Positions 1 to 10,587 of a stretch of 64,000 nucleotides of DNA are shown here, piece after piece; within the stretch, counting starts at the first letter, position 1; each line of letters starts with the position of its first letter. The position numbers were made by a program, and so were the translations under genes. The notes under the pieces were generated by a model. The model worked only from the letters and a program-made list of their open reading frames with translations. It searched no databases and was not told where the DNA came from. The DNA is from Sanghuangporus weigelae (taxonomy: Eukaryota > Basidiomycota > Agaricomycetes > Hymenochaetales > Hymenochaetaceae), in assembly GCA_033182465.1 (NCBI GenBank), contig CP137321.1, forward strand, positions 1,240,001 through 1,304,000, given 5' to 3'.

Positions 1-1067
1 GATTCGTTACATATCAGCAACAGGGAGAGTTCCGTTGCACTTCCAAGGCGATTTATCGCATTACAGATGAGGGTCGTCGCGTAGCACGCTGGGATTCACC
101 ACACGGTCGCCATGACTCACCCAATGCGTCCACTACGAACATCTCGAAAGACGAGAGATCGTCATTGGAGAGGAAGGAGGACACCAGCGCTGCTGAGCAC
201 ACCTACGCTACGAAATCAGACTCAACCGCGGATGCGAAGCCACAGCGCCGTGCATCGCTTTCCGAGCGGCCGGTGGATACCACTCGACGCAGTGGGAAGG
301 AGAGCAATACCGATCGCCTCAAATACATCCTCAACGAGCCTGCAGTTCGTTCTTTATTCAGGGATTTCCTTCGCACGAACTTCTGCGAAGAGAATCTGTC
401 TTTCTGGCTCGAAGTTGAAGATTTCAAGCGGAAGTTTAATACGACATCGAGTGCGAGGGGTGGTTCCGAATTTCGGCAAATAGGTGGTAAAGGAACGCCT
501 GGTCAAGCGGCAATGGAGAAGCACCACGAAGGTCTTATCCAGATGGCCTTTGTCATCTACAATACGTACCTCGCCCCATCAAGCCAATGTGAACTGAATA
601 TTGACCATGGTCTTCGAGGAGAGCTCGTTGGTTACCTCAGCCAGGTCATGACGGATATCACTGGTAAATCATTCCAAGGGCGCGTGGAACCAGAACAAGC
701 GGCAGCGCTGAATGCTACGCAGCTTCAAATGATGATCCGGCTATACGATCGCATTCAAACTCATGTTTTCCGCTTAATGGCTACGGATTCTGTGCCCAAG
801 GTAAAGTAGCAATCGTCTTCGGAAGAGCGATTCGGTCAATTGATTGCATTTGTGTAGTTTATCAAGACGCCTGAGTTTAAGGCCCTCAAGGCTTGGGTAG
901 AGGATGACGGTTCTACAGATGAAGATTCTCCGGACCAAGGTCGTACGAACCCTACACTTCCGCCAGGTCTTGATGATGATGAAGTTGGTCGCGTACACGT
1001 CACGAAATCGCAGGCGGCGAACGAGCATCCTCGTCGGCCGAATGAGCGGACCACTGGCAAGCAATGA
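1..1067 (+). CDS. RGS/DEP-domain regulator of G-protein signalling (5' part outside window)
   Basis: Partial gene; the reading frame is already open at base 3. Exons are 3-800 and 858-1067 with one GT-AG intron (801-857), giving about 335 visible residues. The first visible residues contain a YRITDEGRRVARW stretch, which resembles the end of a DEP domain. A linker rich in Ser, Arg and Asp follows, then an RGS domain with a typical start (LNEPAVRSLFRDFLRTNFCEE, ENLSFWLEVEDFK). DEP plus RGS is the layout of fungal Sst2/FlbA/Thn1 proteins. These accelerate GTP hydrolysis on Galpha subunits and so switch off pheromone or developmental signalling at the plasma membrane. An insert of about 35 residues splits the RGS domain after the DFKRKFNTT segment. 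The tail after the intron is acidic and ends at TGA 1065-1067. The family call is firm; which of Sst2 or FlbA it matches cannot be decided without the N-terminus. Confidence 0.9.
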
Positions 1068-1870
1068 TTTTGTTGATGGCTAGGTCTCGCTGGTTTCGGT
1101 CTTTCTCTGGTTTTCGTGCATCATCTCTGTTTCTGCTGAGCAACTGCATTCCGTCCCCATCACAAGCGCCTGGGTCATTGCATGTGTATATGATTTTCTT
1201 TCCGATGAAGTTGTCTTCGCCGGTTCCCCTTTGCCTTCCGTCGGCCTTGTCAAAATACTAGGGTCCATGCGAATCTATCCTTTGGCCATTTCCCTCGATC
1301 TACATGTCCTCCACTTTACCTGTAATTTTACCTCTTGATACCTTACACCTCCCCAACGATTCTCAGGCAGGCATTTATGGGTTGGGAATCAATTAATATG
1401 GCATCTTTTATCGTGTCTAGCTCTCCCTTACAGTGTTCCTCTATTTGTCTGTTTCTACTTTTATCTGCTTTTTCCTTTACTCTTGAATGGTCGTGGTAGT
1501 CTGTACCAGTACGAGTAGCCGCGATCCTCAAGGTCAAGGTTGTATATGAATTTAATATCGTAGGGGAAGATGGTAATAGATCATTCTACATGAAACGTGC
1601 GTGTGCGTTGGTGTGTGTTGCGGTCGAATGAATTTTCTATATTATGAAACCGTAGCTTGGCGTTCGACAGACAGAGCTTTAACGAGGCGAGGTTTGCTGT
1701 AATCAATAGTAATCCTGCAAGGTATCTCTGTGTAAACTCTATTGAAATTCAAGCAAGTGATCTCATGCAGCCACGTGTACACTTAAGTCTGGGTGTGGGA
1801 ATCACCTGATTGTACTTGAATCACAACACATATACATTCACTTTCTTGCATTCTCAAAACTCTTGAAGTC
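1068..1870. other. Intergenic stretch between the RGS gene and the MAPR-like gene
   Basis: About 800 bp with no coding frame I can support. It should hold the 3' UTR of the RGS gene and the promoter of the next gene. A CACGTG E-box lies at 1772-1777, roughly 95 bp upstream of the next start codon. Nothing else stands out. Confidence 0.6.
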
Positions 1871-3048
1871 ATGTCCTGGCTTTTCAACTCTACTGGCGAT
1901 CCTCCCCCCCGCAGGGCCGATGAAGAACCGGCACAAGAAATGGTCACTAGTTTGATTTTGCCTTCTGACTCGGTCTTACTTTCTTCTATACAGGCTCCTG
2001 ATTACAGCGGACGGATGGTGTCTACTAGGAAGGCGAATCAGCCTTTCCTCGCGTATGCAGCATCTTTACTAGATGCACGACCGGTAGGTTTCACATATTA
2101 CCGTATTTGCCAGATATACTCGCTATCGGGAGGATCAAAAGCGTCTGCACGAGGAATGGTTGGAACGAAAGAAACTAAGAGAGGAAAAGCTGGCTCGAGG
2201 TGAAGAAGTCGGGCCTGAAGAGTCAGATCCCACAGCGCAGGAAGAAGTTGGTCTTCTCGGCCTGGTGAAATTTATCGTTTACTGTCTCCTCTTTCTCGCT
2301 CTCGTGAGCAAATTCTTCACTGGGAGCTTCGTTTTCGATCTCGAGAGTAAACTTCCGGCACTGAAAAGTTTGCTACCGGTAAGTATAAGATAGCTCCTTG
2401 CAAGGTCCTATTGGTCTGAATTGTGTATTTAGCGGAACGAACGCCTTTTCAGTGAAGAAGGTCTTTCAAAATATGATGGAAGTGACCCATCAAAGCCGAT
2501 CTATTTGGCCGTGAGTATTCTTCTTCAACGGGATATGCACTTACAAAACAAAACTCTGATCTTTCGGGCAACAGATCGATGGTCTCGTATATGATGTCAC
2601 TGAGGGGCGCCGTATGTATGGTCCAGGCGGCTCGTATCACTTCATGTATGTCCAATGGATCTGATAATCTTTGATTATTAACGAATCCGTCTTGGTAGGG
2701 CTGGGCGAGATGCAGCGAGGGCGTTCGCAACCGGTTGCTTTGCTACTCACCAAACCCATGACATCCGGGGCCTTTCAGATAAAGAATTAAAGGCATGTTC
2801 GGAGGAAATGCTTTTCTACAGACGCAATCTTATGATATGAACAGGGCCTGGAACATTGGAAGAACTTCTTCGCGAATCATAAGAAGTACACCAAGATCGG
2901 GAGAGTGTTGCATCACCCTATAGATCCTCTGAGCCCCATTCCTCCGCCATGCAAGGAAGAGAAGCCGGCGGCAGGGAACAAAGAGCAGGCAAAGGAGGAG
3001 GGGCTGACCAAGGACTCGGGACAGCATGCGAAGCACCAAGAGCTATGA
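1871..3048 (+). CDS. Membrane-anchored cytochrome b5-like (MAPR/Dap1-type) heme-binding protein
   Basis: Seven exons: 1871-1942, 1994-2052, 2114-2378, 2433-2510, 2575-2645, 2699-2792, 2845-3048; 280 residues. A short basic N-terminus (FLAYTRYREDQKR) is followed by a charged helix, one membrane segment at about residues 93-112, and a C-terminal cytochrome b5-like domain from about residue 135. That domain has the MAPR hallmarks YLAIDGLVYDV and YGPGGSYHFMAGRDAARAF. MAPR proteins use tyrosine rather than paired histidines to bind heme, and they support P450 enzymes and sterol synthesis at the ER; that role is inferred here. The intron after residue 213 begins with GC instead of GT (2793-2844); reading through it gives a stop, and the join restores the conserved LEHWKKFF stretch. 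The C-terminus is a Lys/Glu-rich tail. Confidence 0.9.
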
Positions 3049-3250
3049 TATTATATTTTACAGTGTCCATGTACATGCTAACACGCGCCACCAGGCGTCT
3101 AAATTAAACGAGCATACAATAATTAAAAAGGAGTGGACAATCATCAGCGTTCATCACGTATAGCCTAGAGTGAGTGCTGCGATCTGGAATGGGGAACAGT
3201 GTATCGTCTAGCATCTGGACTTAAGTATCTAATGCTACTCAAACGAGATG

Positions 3251-3933
3251 TTAGGAAGACTCAACTCGAAGTGTTGGACCTGAGCCCACCTGACTGGATG
3301 GACCTCGATTCAAGAAATAGTTCTTCAAAATGGGGAAGTCTGCCATGCTGATGTCAATGAGAGTTGTGAAGGGATCGCTTCCGCTTCCACGATATTTTGC
3401 AACGACAATGTTGCCTCTCCACGCGTTGCTCTCATTGAACGAGTTCCCCTGGATCTCGCGAATCGCCCTGTTGATCGGAAATGGGGCGCCAGTCCTCGAC
3501 ACTAAAAACTCACAGGAATTAACAGCCCGTTTCGCTGCTTTATAAGTTACTGTGCTCACCGACAGGGTAGAAAATGAGGTACGGATTCGCGAAGCTTTTG
3601 GTCATTCCGTCCAGTGACTCTACTATCTGCTCAAAGTGTAAAGTGCTTTGAGCGGCCTGATACCATAACGAGACTTACTTGCACTCGCCAAGCACGCTGG
3701 TTAGGAAGATCCGCGATTGTATCCATATGTACCTCCGGATGAGGCATAACAGAAACCAGGATTAGCTGGCTCGTTTGCGTTGTTCGAGTCAGCGGACTGA
3801 AAATGGACTTAAGTTAAGTGACCTCGAATGAAATCAAGCTATCATTGGCTTACCTTGCGGGAAGCTCGACGACCTGAGGAGGCCTTCCATCTGCTGGAAA
3901 CAGAATAGCGTCGTACGAAAGAAGATCGTCCAT
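3251..3933 (-). CDS. Unrecognised small protein, agaricomycete-type family
   Basis: Four exons on the minus strand: 3854-3933, 3679-3796, 3560-3626 and 3251-3501, with clean GT-AG introns of 52-58 bp; 171 residues. The start MDDLLSYDAILFPADGR is followed by a SPLT segment, a PHPEV motif, an RAWRVQIVESLDGMTKSF stretch and a C-terminal block containing PFPINRAIREIQG and AWRGNIVVAKY. I see no signal peptide, membrane segment or catalytic motif. The phase-consistent splicing and the even, structured composition make it a real protein. I have an impression of similar proteins in mushroom genomes but know no function, so none is given. It lies tail-to-tail with the MAPR-like gene, about 200 bp from its stop. 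Confidence 0.75.
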
Positions 3934-5699
3934 TTAGCCCGCAAAGAAAGACAAAAAAAGTTGCTATCAACAATGGCAATCAGTGCGTTTCGGTGCCGTA
4001 GCTGGGGCGATGTTTACCGTTGATAATTAAAAGGATCTAGCAATAAAGAGAAGGGAAACCAGAAACAGAGGAACTAAACTGGAACACTGAGGAAAGCGAG
4101 TCCAGCTATTACGGATTTATAGGACTCTGTAAGCTATGCCGATGGTGACCGCCATGCCTTCTGGGCTCTGATGCACGCACCGTTGGGTTCGAAGGGTTAC
4201 GCACGAGGCAATGGTACCCTCTTCCTCTTCCCGTCGGTTACATACATCATCGCGATGGATTCAGGACGACCCGCTAGATTGACAACTTTGATTTTTCACA
4301 CTAATCCGATCCAGATGGTGTTCAATGCGACAACGGTATGGATGAATCGCATATGAATCTAGACTGTAGCAACAGAGACCGTCGGTGCTCGACAACTGGC
4401 GCCCAGAAGCTGAAGATTAGCCGCGGAAGAATCTGACTCGTTTACACTACCTTCCAAAATCTCCCTCCCCGCTACCCTGGCTAATCGGTGCGTTATTCTT
4501 CACACCACTTGGCTTAATTACTTTGAACCGGGCATGGACTCTCTTGTCATGTGTGTGCATCATTTACAGCTGTCCGGCAGGTGAAATGGGTCTCGTTGGC
4601 CACGGTTGAGTCGCAAGTGAGATAAGACAACTAGGACATCGACCCGGACTTCGGACTAAGGCTATTTGGTCTAACTGGTTGGATGTGATGAACGACGATC
4701 TTGATCCGTGCCGTCTTGCCTGTTTCTCCGGCACTGCGCGTCCGGCTTTATGTGGTAAAACATCTGTTGCTCTGGCGGAATTTCGAGGACGCTCACGGGA
4801 AAGCTACTGCACCACGTTTGTGACGCATGTGCGGTTATCGGCAGACACATGTCTAAATTCAGGATGGGGTGCACCGGGGTACATGAGGCTTGCGTTTAGA
4901 GGTCTAGTCCAACCTTCCATAATCTCAGAGGTGAGCTTCCCGATTTCAATATGACAGTAGTTATAACTGTGAAATTCAGCGTCCTTATTTTAGCACTAAC
5001 CTTCGGCCCCTGGAGATGTTGTGCTCGATGTTTGATATTAACTGTCTGGAGCACAGCCGATAGAGCATCATGAGCAGTGCAGACCGAAATTGCCAGGCGT
5101 CCTGATTGGAACTTTTCGCAGGTATTCCCGCGAAGAAGTTACCTTTCCTGCGGTGCTGCGCGCTCCAGGACTCTTCACGGACCGTCCGTCGATCCATAGC
5201 ATAAAGGCAATGCGCATTAACCGACCGACAATATTATGACAGGCCATGTCTGCGCTGCTACCGTAGCATGTGAAGAGAATCGAAGCTTCCGGACATGCAG
5301 AAAAATCCAATAGTGTAATACTTGGTCGAACTTCTGTCTATACCTTTATGTCTTCCTCCCGTAACTTTGACGATAGAGAAACTTCCGATCAAAGCGCATT
5401 GATTTTATCTGAATCCAGAGCAATGGGAAGGAAGAAAATACGCATACCACTAGGCGTCGAGGTTCACACCTTGAAACACTGTGCTGCAGAATAGAATGTG
5501 ATATGGGCCACTAAATAATACACGAAGCACGTGAGTGGCGAATCCAGTTGACTCGGACGCGCGCAGATCTCATTTCGTCGGAAATCTTGTGGTTCCGCTT
5601 TCGTCGTCTCGCGTCCTTGTCTACTGCCAGCTCCTCTGGTCTTTCCGCGCGATCTCCTCAAGCTTTCAGCAACGAAACTCACAGCTCCTGCACTCGCGG
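3934..5699. other. Gene-free stretch of 1.8 kb
   Basis: No frame here has a recognisable protein, a convincing chain of splice sites or a transposon terminal repeat. The longest open frames (about 90 codons, near 4679-4954) look random. The right end should carry the promoter and 5' UTR of the nucleoporin gene and has a CACGTG E-box at 5528-5533. A decayed gene or a non-coding RNA cannot be excluded. Confidence 0.5.
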
Positions 5700-8600
5700 A
5701 TGGATAACAAGACGGATACTCATGTCCTATCTTCTTTACACCTTTCATCAGTCTTCGCCTCCTCCGCGCATGTCCCAACTCATGCCATTCCTACTGTCCG
5801 GCGCGACATCCCTCTTGCAACAGCTCGGTCGGACATTCCGGACGAACATGCGTCTTTTTCATCTCTTTTTCATTCCACAGAGATCGGACATGTTCTCATA
5901 CGTGTCGTTCAAGGTGGTCTCGCTGTAGAACTCATCTCACTCTCTTACAACGTTTCCCCTGTCCGATTCGTTTTTCCAGCCACCATCATTCCCAACCCAG
6001 CTCTTGTAGCTTACGAAGGCCGAACTTATCTGATTGTCGTCACTTCCGTTGGGACGCTGTTCAGGCTTTCCGTGTCATGTTACCCTGATGGCCAGCTTTG
6101 GCATGGACCGCTATCCAAGAACTGGTGCAAGGAATGGCAGATTAAGAAGCTCGGAGGAGCGGAACCCAAACTGGTCCATGTCCACGATGCTCATGATGTC
6201 GCGATTGCTCTGAGTTATGGAGGTTACCTGCGACTGGAGAACAAGAGTGTGAATTCTCGTGACAGTGGTGAGAATTCTCTTCTTCGCTTTTGCCATATAT
6301 CATTGACAAATCTGCTCAGTGCAATGGATCGAGACCGAGTGGAAGTCGATAAACTGGTACTCGGCTTTCATCCCTGCCATTGGAACAAGTCGTGATTATC
6401 CCGAAGAAATCGTCTCCATGAGCTCCGCTCCGTCACCCACGGACTTGTCGGACTTGTTTTCCATCTCACGCGACCGCGTATTACGAAGGTGGACAGTAGC
6501 CAAGGGATGTCGGTCTGAGATTATCCTGGACACCAGCAGAGCCGCGGATGAGACCTCTTCTCTTCTTGATCCGCACCCTCAGAAGCTTCTGCAGGTGCTA
6601 ACCACTGTACCTGCGCAGGGTGTTGAGCTTGGCGCAGAAGAGTCTGTTTTCGTGATTGTTTTCGTACCTTCACCATCATCTCCTACTACTGGCGGAACTT
6701 TCCGTGTCTACAACGCGGATCGTTACCAATGGAAAATTGTTTACTCAATCGACGCGACTCCCGATAGCGCGCATTGCAGACTGCAGGACTTTATCGTAAA
6801 CAGTGATTCTCTATACGTGCTATGGGAAAAACAGGGCGAATCGATGCTCGAAACGACTCATATCTCACTGGAGAACCCGTCATCCGAGTCGCGATTGAGC
6901 AATAAAACTGCTGCTTGGCGTAGGGTGAGGCTCGACAATAGTAGCAAAATTAATTCGGACGCTATGAACGAGCTGCTTCTCCAGCCTGGTTCGCTCACGG
7001 ACAAGTTCCTCCAATCTATTCTTCGACCCGGTCTATTTTCTGTCGTTACGCTGCGTGCCGCGTTGCAAGATTATCGAGAGCACTACCTGTCTTTGCCAGG
7101 TCCTCATCCAAAGCCTCTTCTGGCTACATACGCCACCCTTGGCGAGAACATTGCCGCAGTTGTCGGTTGCACTGTAGCGTTGACCCGAGACCCTCATACA
7201 GGTGTAACTTTACATAACCAATACTGGAATGCGTTGCGGCGAGACTGGGAAGGGTTTCTAGCGCGATGCACGGAGATCGAACGCAGTGCCCGCTGGCCTG
7301 TCTGCGCGGGTTTCGATACGAATGGACAGATATTAATAGTCGAGCGGGAAAGAATCAGCCAATGCGTTCAAGAAGATGCGCCCACGCAATTACACCAGCG
7401 GCTTCTGTCTACGTCGAACGAGGACCCTGGGTATCGTTTGCTTAGCATATGCTGGGCTGTGAGAACCAAACTTTCTGAGCCTCTCGTCCGACGGATAGAG
7501 ACGGAGACCATTAGTATTTTTCATCAGGAATACTCGTTCCCTCTCGCCGACATCATTGCGGAAGCCTCAGCTAGAGTATTCACCAGAGAAGAATTTGAAG
7601 ACGATCTCACTTCATGGGTGAATGAGCAATTATCGACCATTGCAGACTTCGATTATGCCGTACGACACGCTCTAGAAGTTATTGCCAGCCTGAGTCTGGC
7701 TGTAAAACAGGAGGAAGATGAGGTCGAATTAATCCTTCCTCCTGTGATCCTTGAATGGACAAGGGCGCTGGCGACTTCGTACCTTACAGAGACAATTGAG
7801 GCGCGATACGACCTTTGCCTTGCCCTTTCTGTGCTATTTTTCCTTATGGGAGAGGGTCTGAAAGAATCACAAGTAGATCCTGTTCTCCTCGCTGAGGTAT
7901 TTGCCATAATTCGAGGCGTCGCAATGTGTCGCTACATTTGTCGTCAGCCTGCTGGTGACCTTGGTGGAGCGAAACCCGTGCCACAGCAGGCCGACACGGA
8001 GGACGATGTCACCACTCGTTTGAGCACCATGCATGTTTCACGAGAACCAAAAAATCCACCTCCTAGCTATTCTTTGGCACATCAACTGCTGTCAGAATAT
8101 GGGCACCCTCCAGTCGTCCCGGCCGCTGTGCACCATTTTCTTGATCAACTAGGACTATTCAGCAACATGTCTCCTGCGCACGTAACTCGCAGCGAAGTGG
8201 TCATTTGTGAAAAGCTGCGTCTCATGGGCTACAGCGAGAGTGCGAGATATCTCCTTTCCTGGCTTCCACGAGCACCGGCCGTTTGTTATGTCTCTGGGCG
8301 TTTATGGATAGACGGTGGTCGAGAAGACGAGGCTGCTACACTTCTGCAAGGTGTATCAGGAGCTTTCGGTGAGTTTGGTATCTGGTAAACAAGTCAGAAT
8401 CTGACACGACGAGCATAACAGGGCCGGGAAATGTGATCTTATCTGACGATCTACAAAGTCTCGACGCGATTTTACCGAATGGCTGCTGTCATTCAGACTG
8501 TGCTTATTATTTGCATGTTGCCGAACTTTTCAAGAGAGCTGGCATGACGTCTCACGAAGTTCATTTCCTTCGTCTGGCGTTGTCCGTTTGGCCAGAAGGA

Positions 8601-10310
8601 GGCGAATTGGACGAGGTTTCGCAGAACACTTGGTCATCCATCATAAAAGGCTATTCAGACTTGGGTCTGTACGATGATGCTTATTGCTATCTCATTTCTT
8701 CTCCGCATCGTGACCAGTAAGCATCGCCACTCCTGTTTTGTCTCGTCCTGATCCTACGCATTTTCAGGAAGCAACAATATGTGTCAAACTTGGTTTATAA
8801 GATGTGCGAGAACAACGCACTGGACCGCCTTCTTTCTATGAACTTCCGCGGACTTGTACAAGAAGTTGAAGCCGCACTTTCATTTAAAGCGCGCAACGCG
8901 GATCCTCGTAGCCTTCCAAATTGGTCCCAGGTTCTTTACACGTGGTATACTATCCGGGGTGATTATCGGAATGGTGAGTTCCTATGACCCGTCTCAGCCA
9001 AAGCAGATGAATGACTTCCTACGCAGCGGCCCTAACGATGTACATCCGTTATCGCCGATTATCTGATCTTCATGGTGACGCAACAACCTCTATCTCGATT
9101 GTCGAGCAGCAGGCGGAAGTGTTGAGCATTGCAATGAATGCGCTGGGACTTGTAGAAAGCAAAAACGCATACTTGATTGTTCCTACCTACGATGCAAGCT
9201 TGCCAGTAAGCACTTCGTTTCTTACAACTGTATATACCCGCTGACTTGCGCAGCCTCGTAAGCGCCGGAAACTCGGGAATTATCTTCCCAAGGACCAATT
9301 AGTGTCAAAACAACGAAACATTGAGGTCGTCAAGCTCTCGGACATCGAAAAGGAGTATGCACATCTTACAGCTAATATGGAACTCATTCGGCGCGATCCG
9401 ACACTGTTACGCCATGGAGGTGCGATTCATTTCGTAGACACCTGTCTTTGAGCGCTGACAAAGTAGTTGAAGAGCCTCCACTGACACCATGGCTCACTGT
9501 GGCGAAATTGACTCAGACGGGTCTCTACGACCTAGCTATGACCACGGCTAGGGCTTTATCTGTGGACATGGTCGAGTTGTTCCAACGGCTCACATTACGG
9601 TGCTTACAGTTGTCAGGGACGACTGATTCGGCCTTGTAAGGTTCTTACAGATCTCAATTTCTGGTTATTAATCTATTCTCTATGATTAGGATCGAAGCTG
9701 CTTCATCGGATTGGCTTTTAACAGATAAAGTCTCCTCGTGGCCAGGCACTCCGACTGAGCGAGCGTGGCGTTACCTTCGTCAATGCCTTGGACGTTACGA
9801 TTCGGTCGAGACGGACTTTAGATATAGCAAGGCTGTGCTGGAGACGCTGCTGTCTAATGATCAATCTCCTCCGCCCCCCTGGCTCTTGCAAACGATTGAG
9901 GTAGGAAGATCCTGAAACATTTCCTATCAATATTTTTATTCTTCATATAGGAATATCATCCCGAGCATCTTATCCGGGCATTCTTACGTTTCGGGAATGT
10001 ACAGGAAGCCCTCGAACGCTCTTTGAAATTGGTCCGAAAGGTGAAAATCCAAATTACAGTACAAATCAAATAAATCGCGATTCCTGACTACTATAACTAG
10101 TCTGATGCTGCATTAGATGCAATATCATCAAAACAGGCATCATGTACCTGGCTTCCATATCCGGTTCTTGATGCCGTCCTCAAGTCTAGTGAGAATAGCG
10201 AGGACAATTCGGCACCACAGCTGCAGAAGCAACGACAGGCCTTGCAAAAGGAAATTACGAACCGCATTCTCCGCTTGCGGAAAGACGCAGAAAAAAATTC
10301 TTCTCACTGA
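5700..10310 (+). CDS. NUP120: Nucleoporin Nup120/Nup160, Y-complex scaffold
   Basis: Ten exons: 5700-6267, 6320-8368, 8422-8716, 8768-8973, 9027-9205, 9254-9419, 9464-9635, 9690-9900, 9951-10040, 10101-10310; 1381 residues, all introns GT-AG and 44-60 bp. The N-terminal third reads as the Nup120/160 beta-propeller, with family-typical stretches such as LFSISRDRVLRRW (a propeller blade with the Asp-Leu-Arg-Trp pattern) and YDAS-type helices later. The remainder is predicted alpha-helical solenoid ending in a basic helix. In yeast this protein sits at one arm tip of the Nup84/Nup107 Y-complex and is needed for pore assembly and mRNA export. The start at 5700 was chosen because the family-like region begins there; the open frame upstream to 5535 has no ATG. 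The length agrees with Nup160-sized proteins. Confidence 0.88.
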
Positions 10311-10587
10311 AACATGTTTTAGGGAGCTTGCCTTCCTGGGTCCTTCATTACTCAATGCCTTGCCGTTTAATCATCTCGTTTATCCGATGTTTGTTACACT
10401 AGCTGCTGAGTCGAAGGAAAGAGATAAAAACATGATAGGCGCATATGATACACAAGCACTAAAAGAAACACGAAGCGAGAACAGCGCAAGACCACAGCAA
10501 GAAAACGAAAACGAAAACACGACCAGACAAAGGCAGATATTAGCTCTAAAGATATGAAACAACTGTCCGTCTCGCAGACAAGATAGA

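Noticed and set aside
2084-2113. A 30-bp intron in the MAPR-like gene starting at GTAGGT
   Set aside because: Too short and out of phase; GTATGC at 2053 gives a 61-bp intron and the family-like FLAYTRYREDQ.
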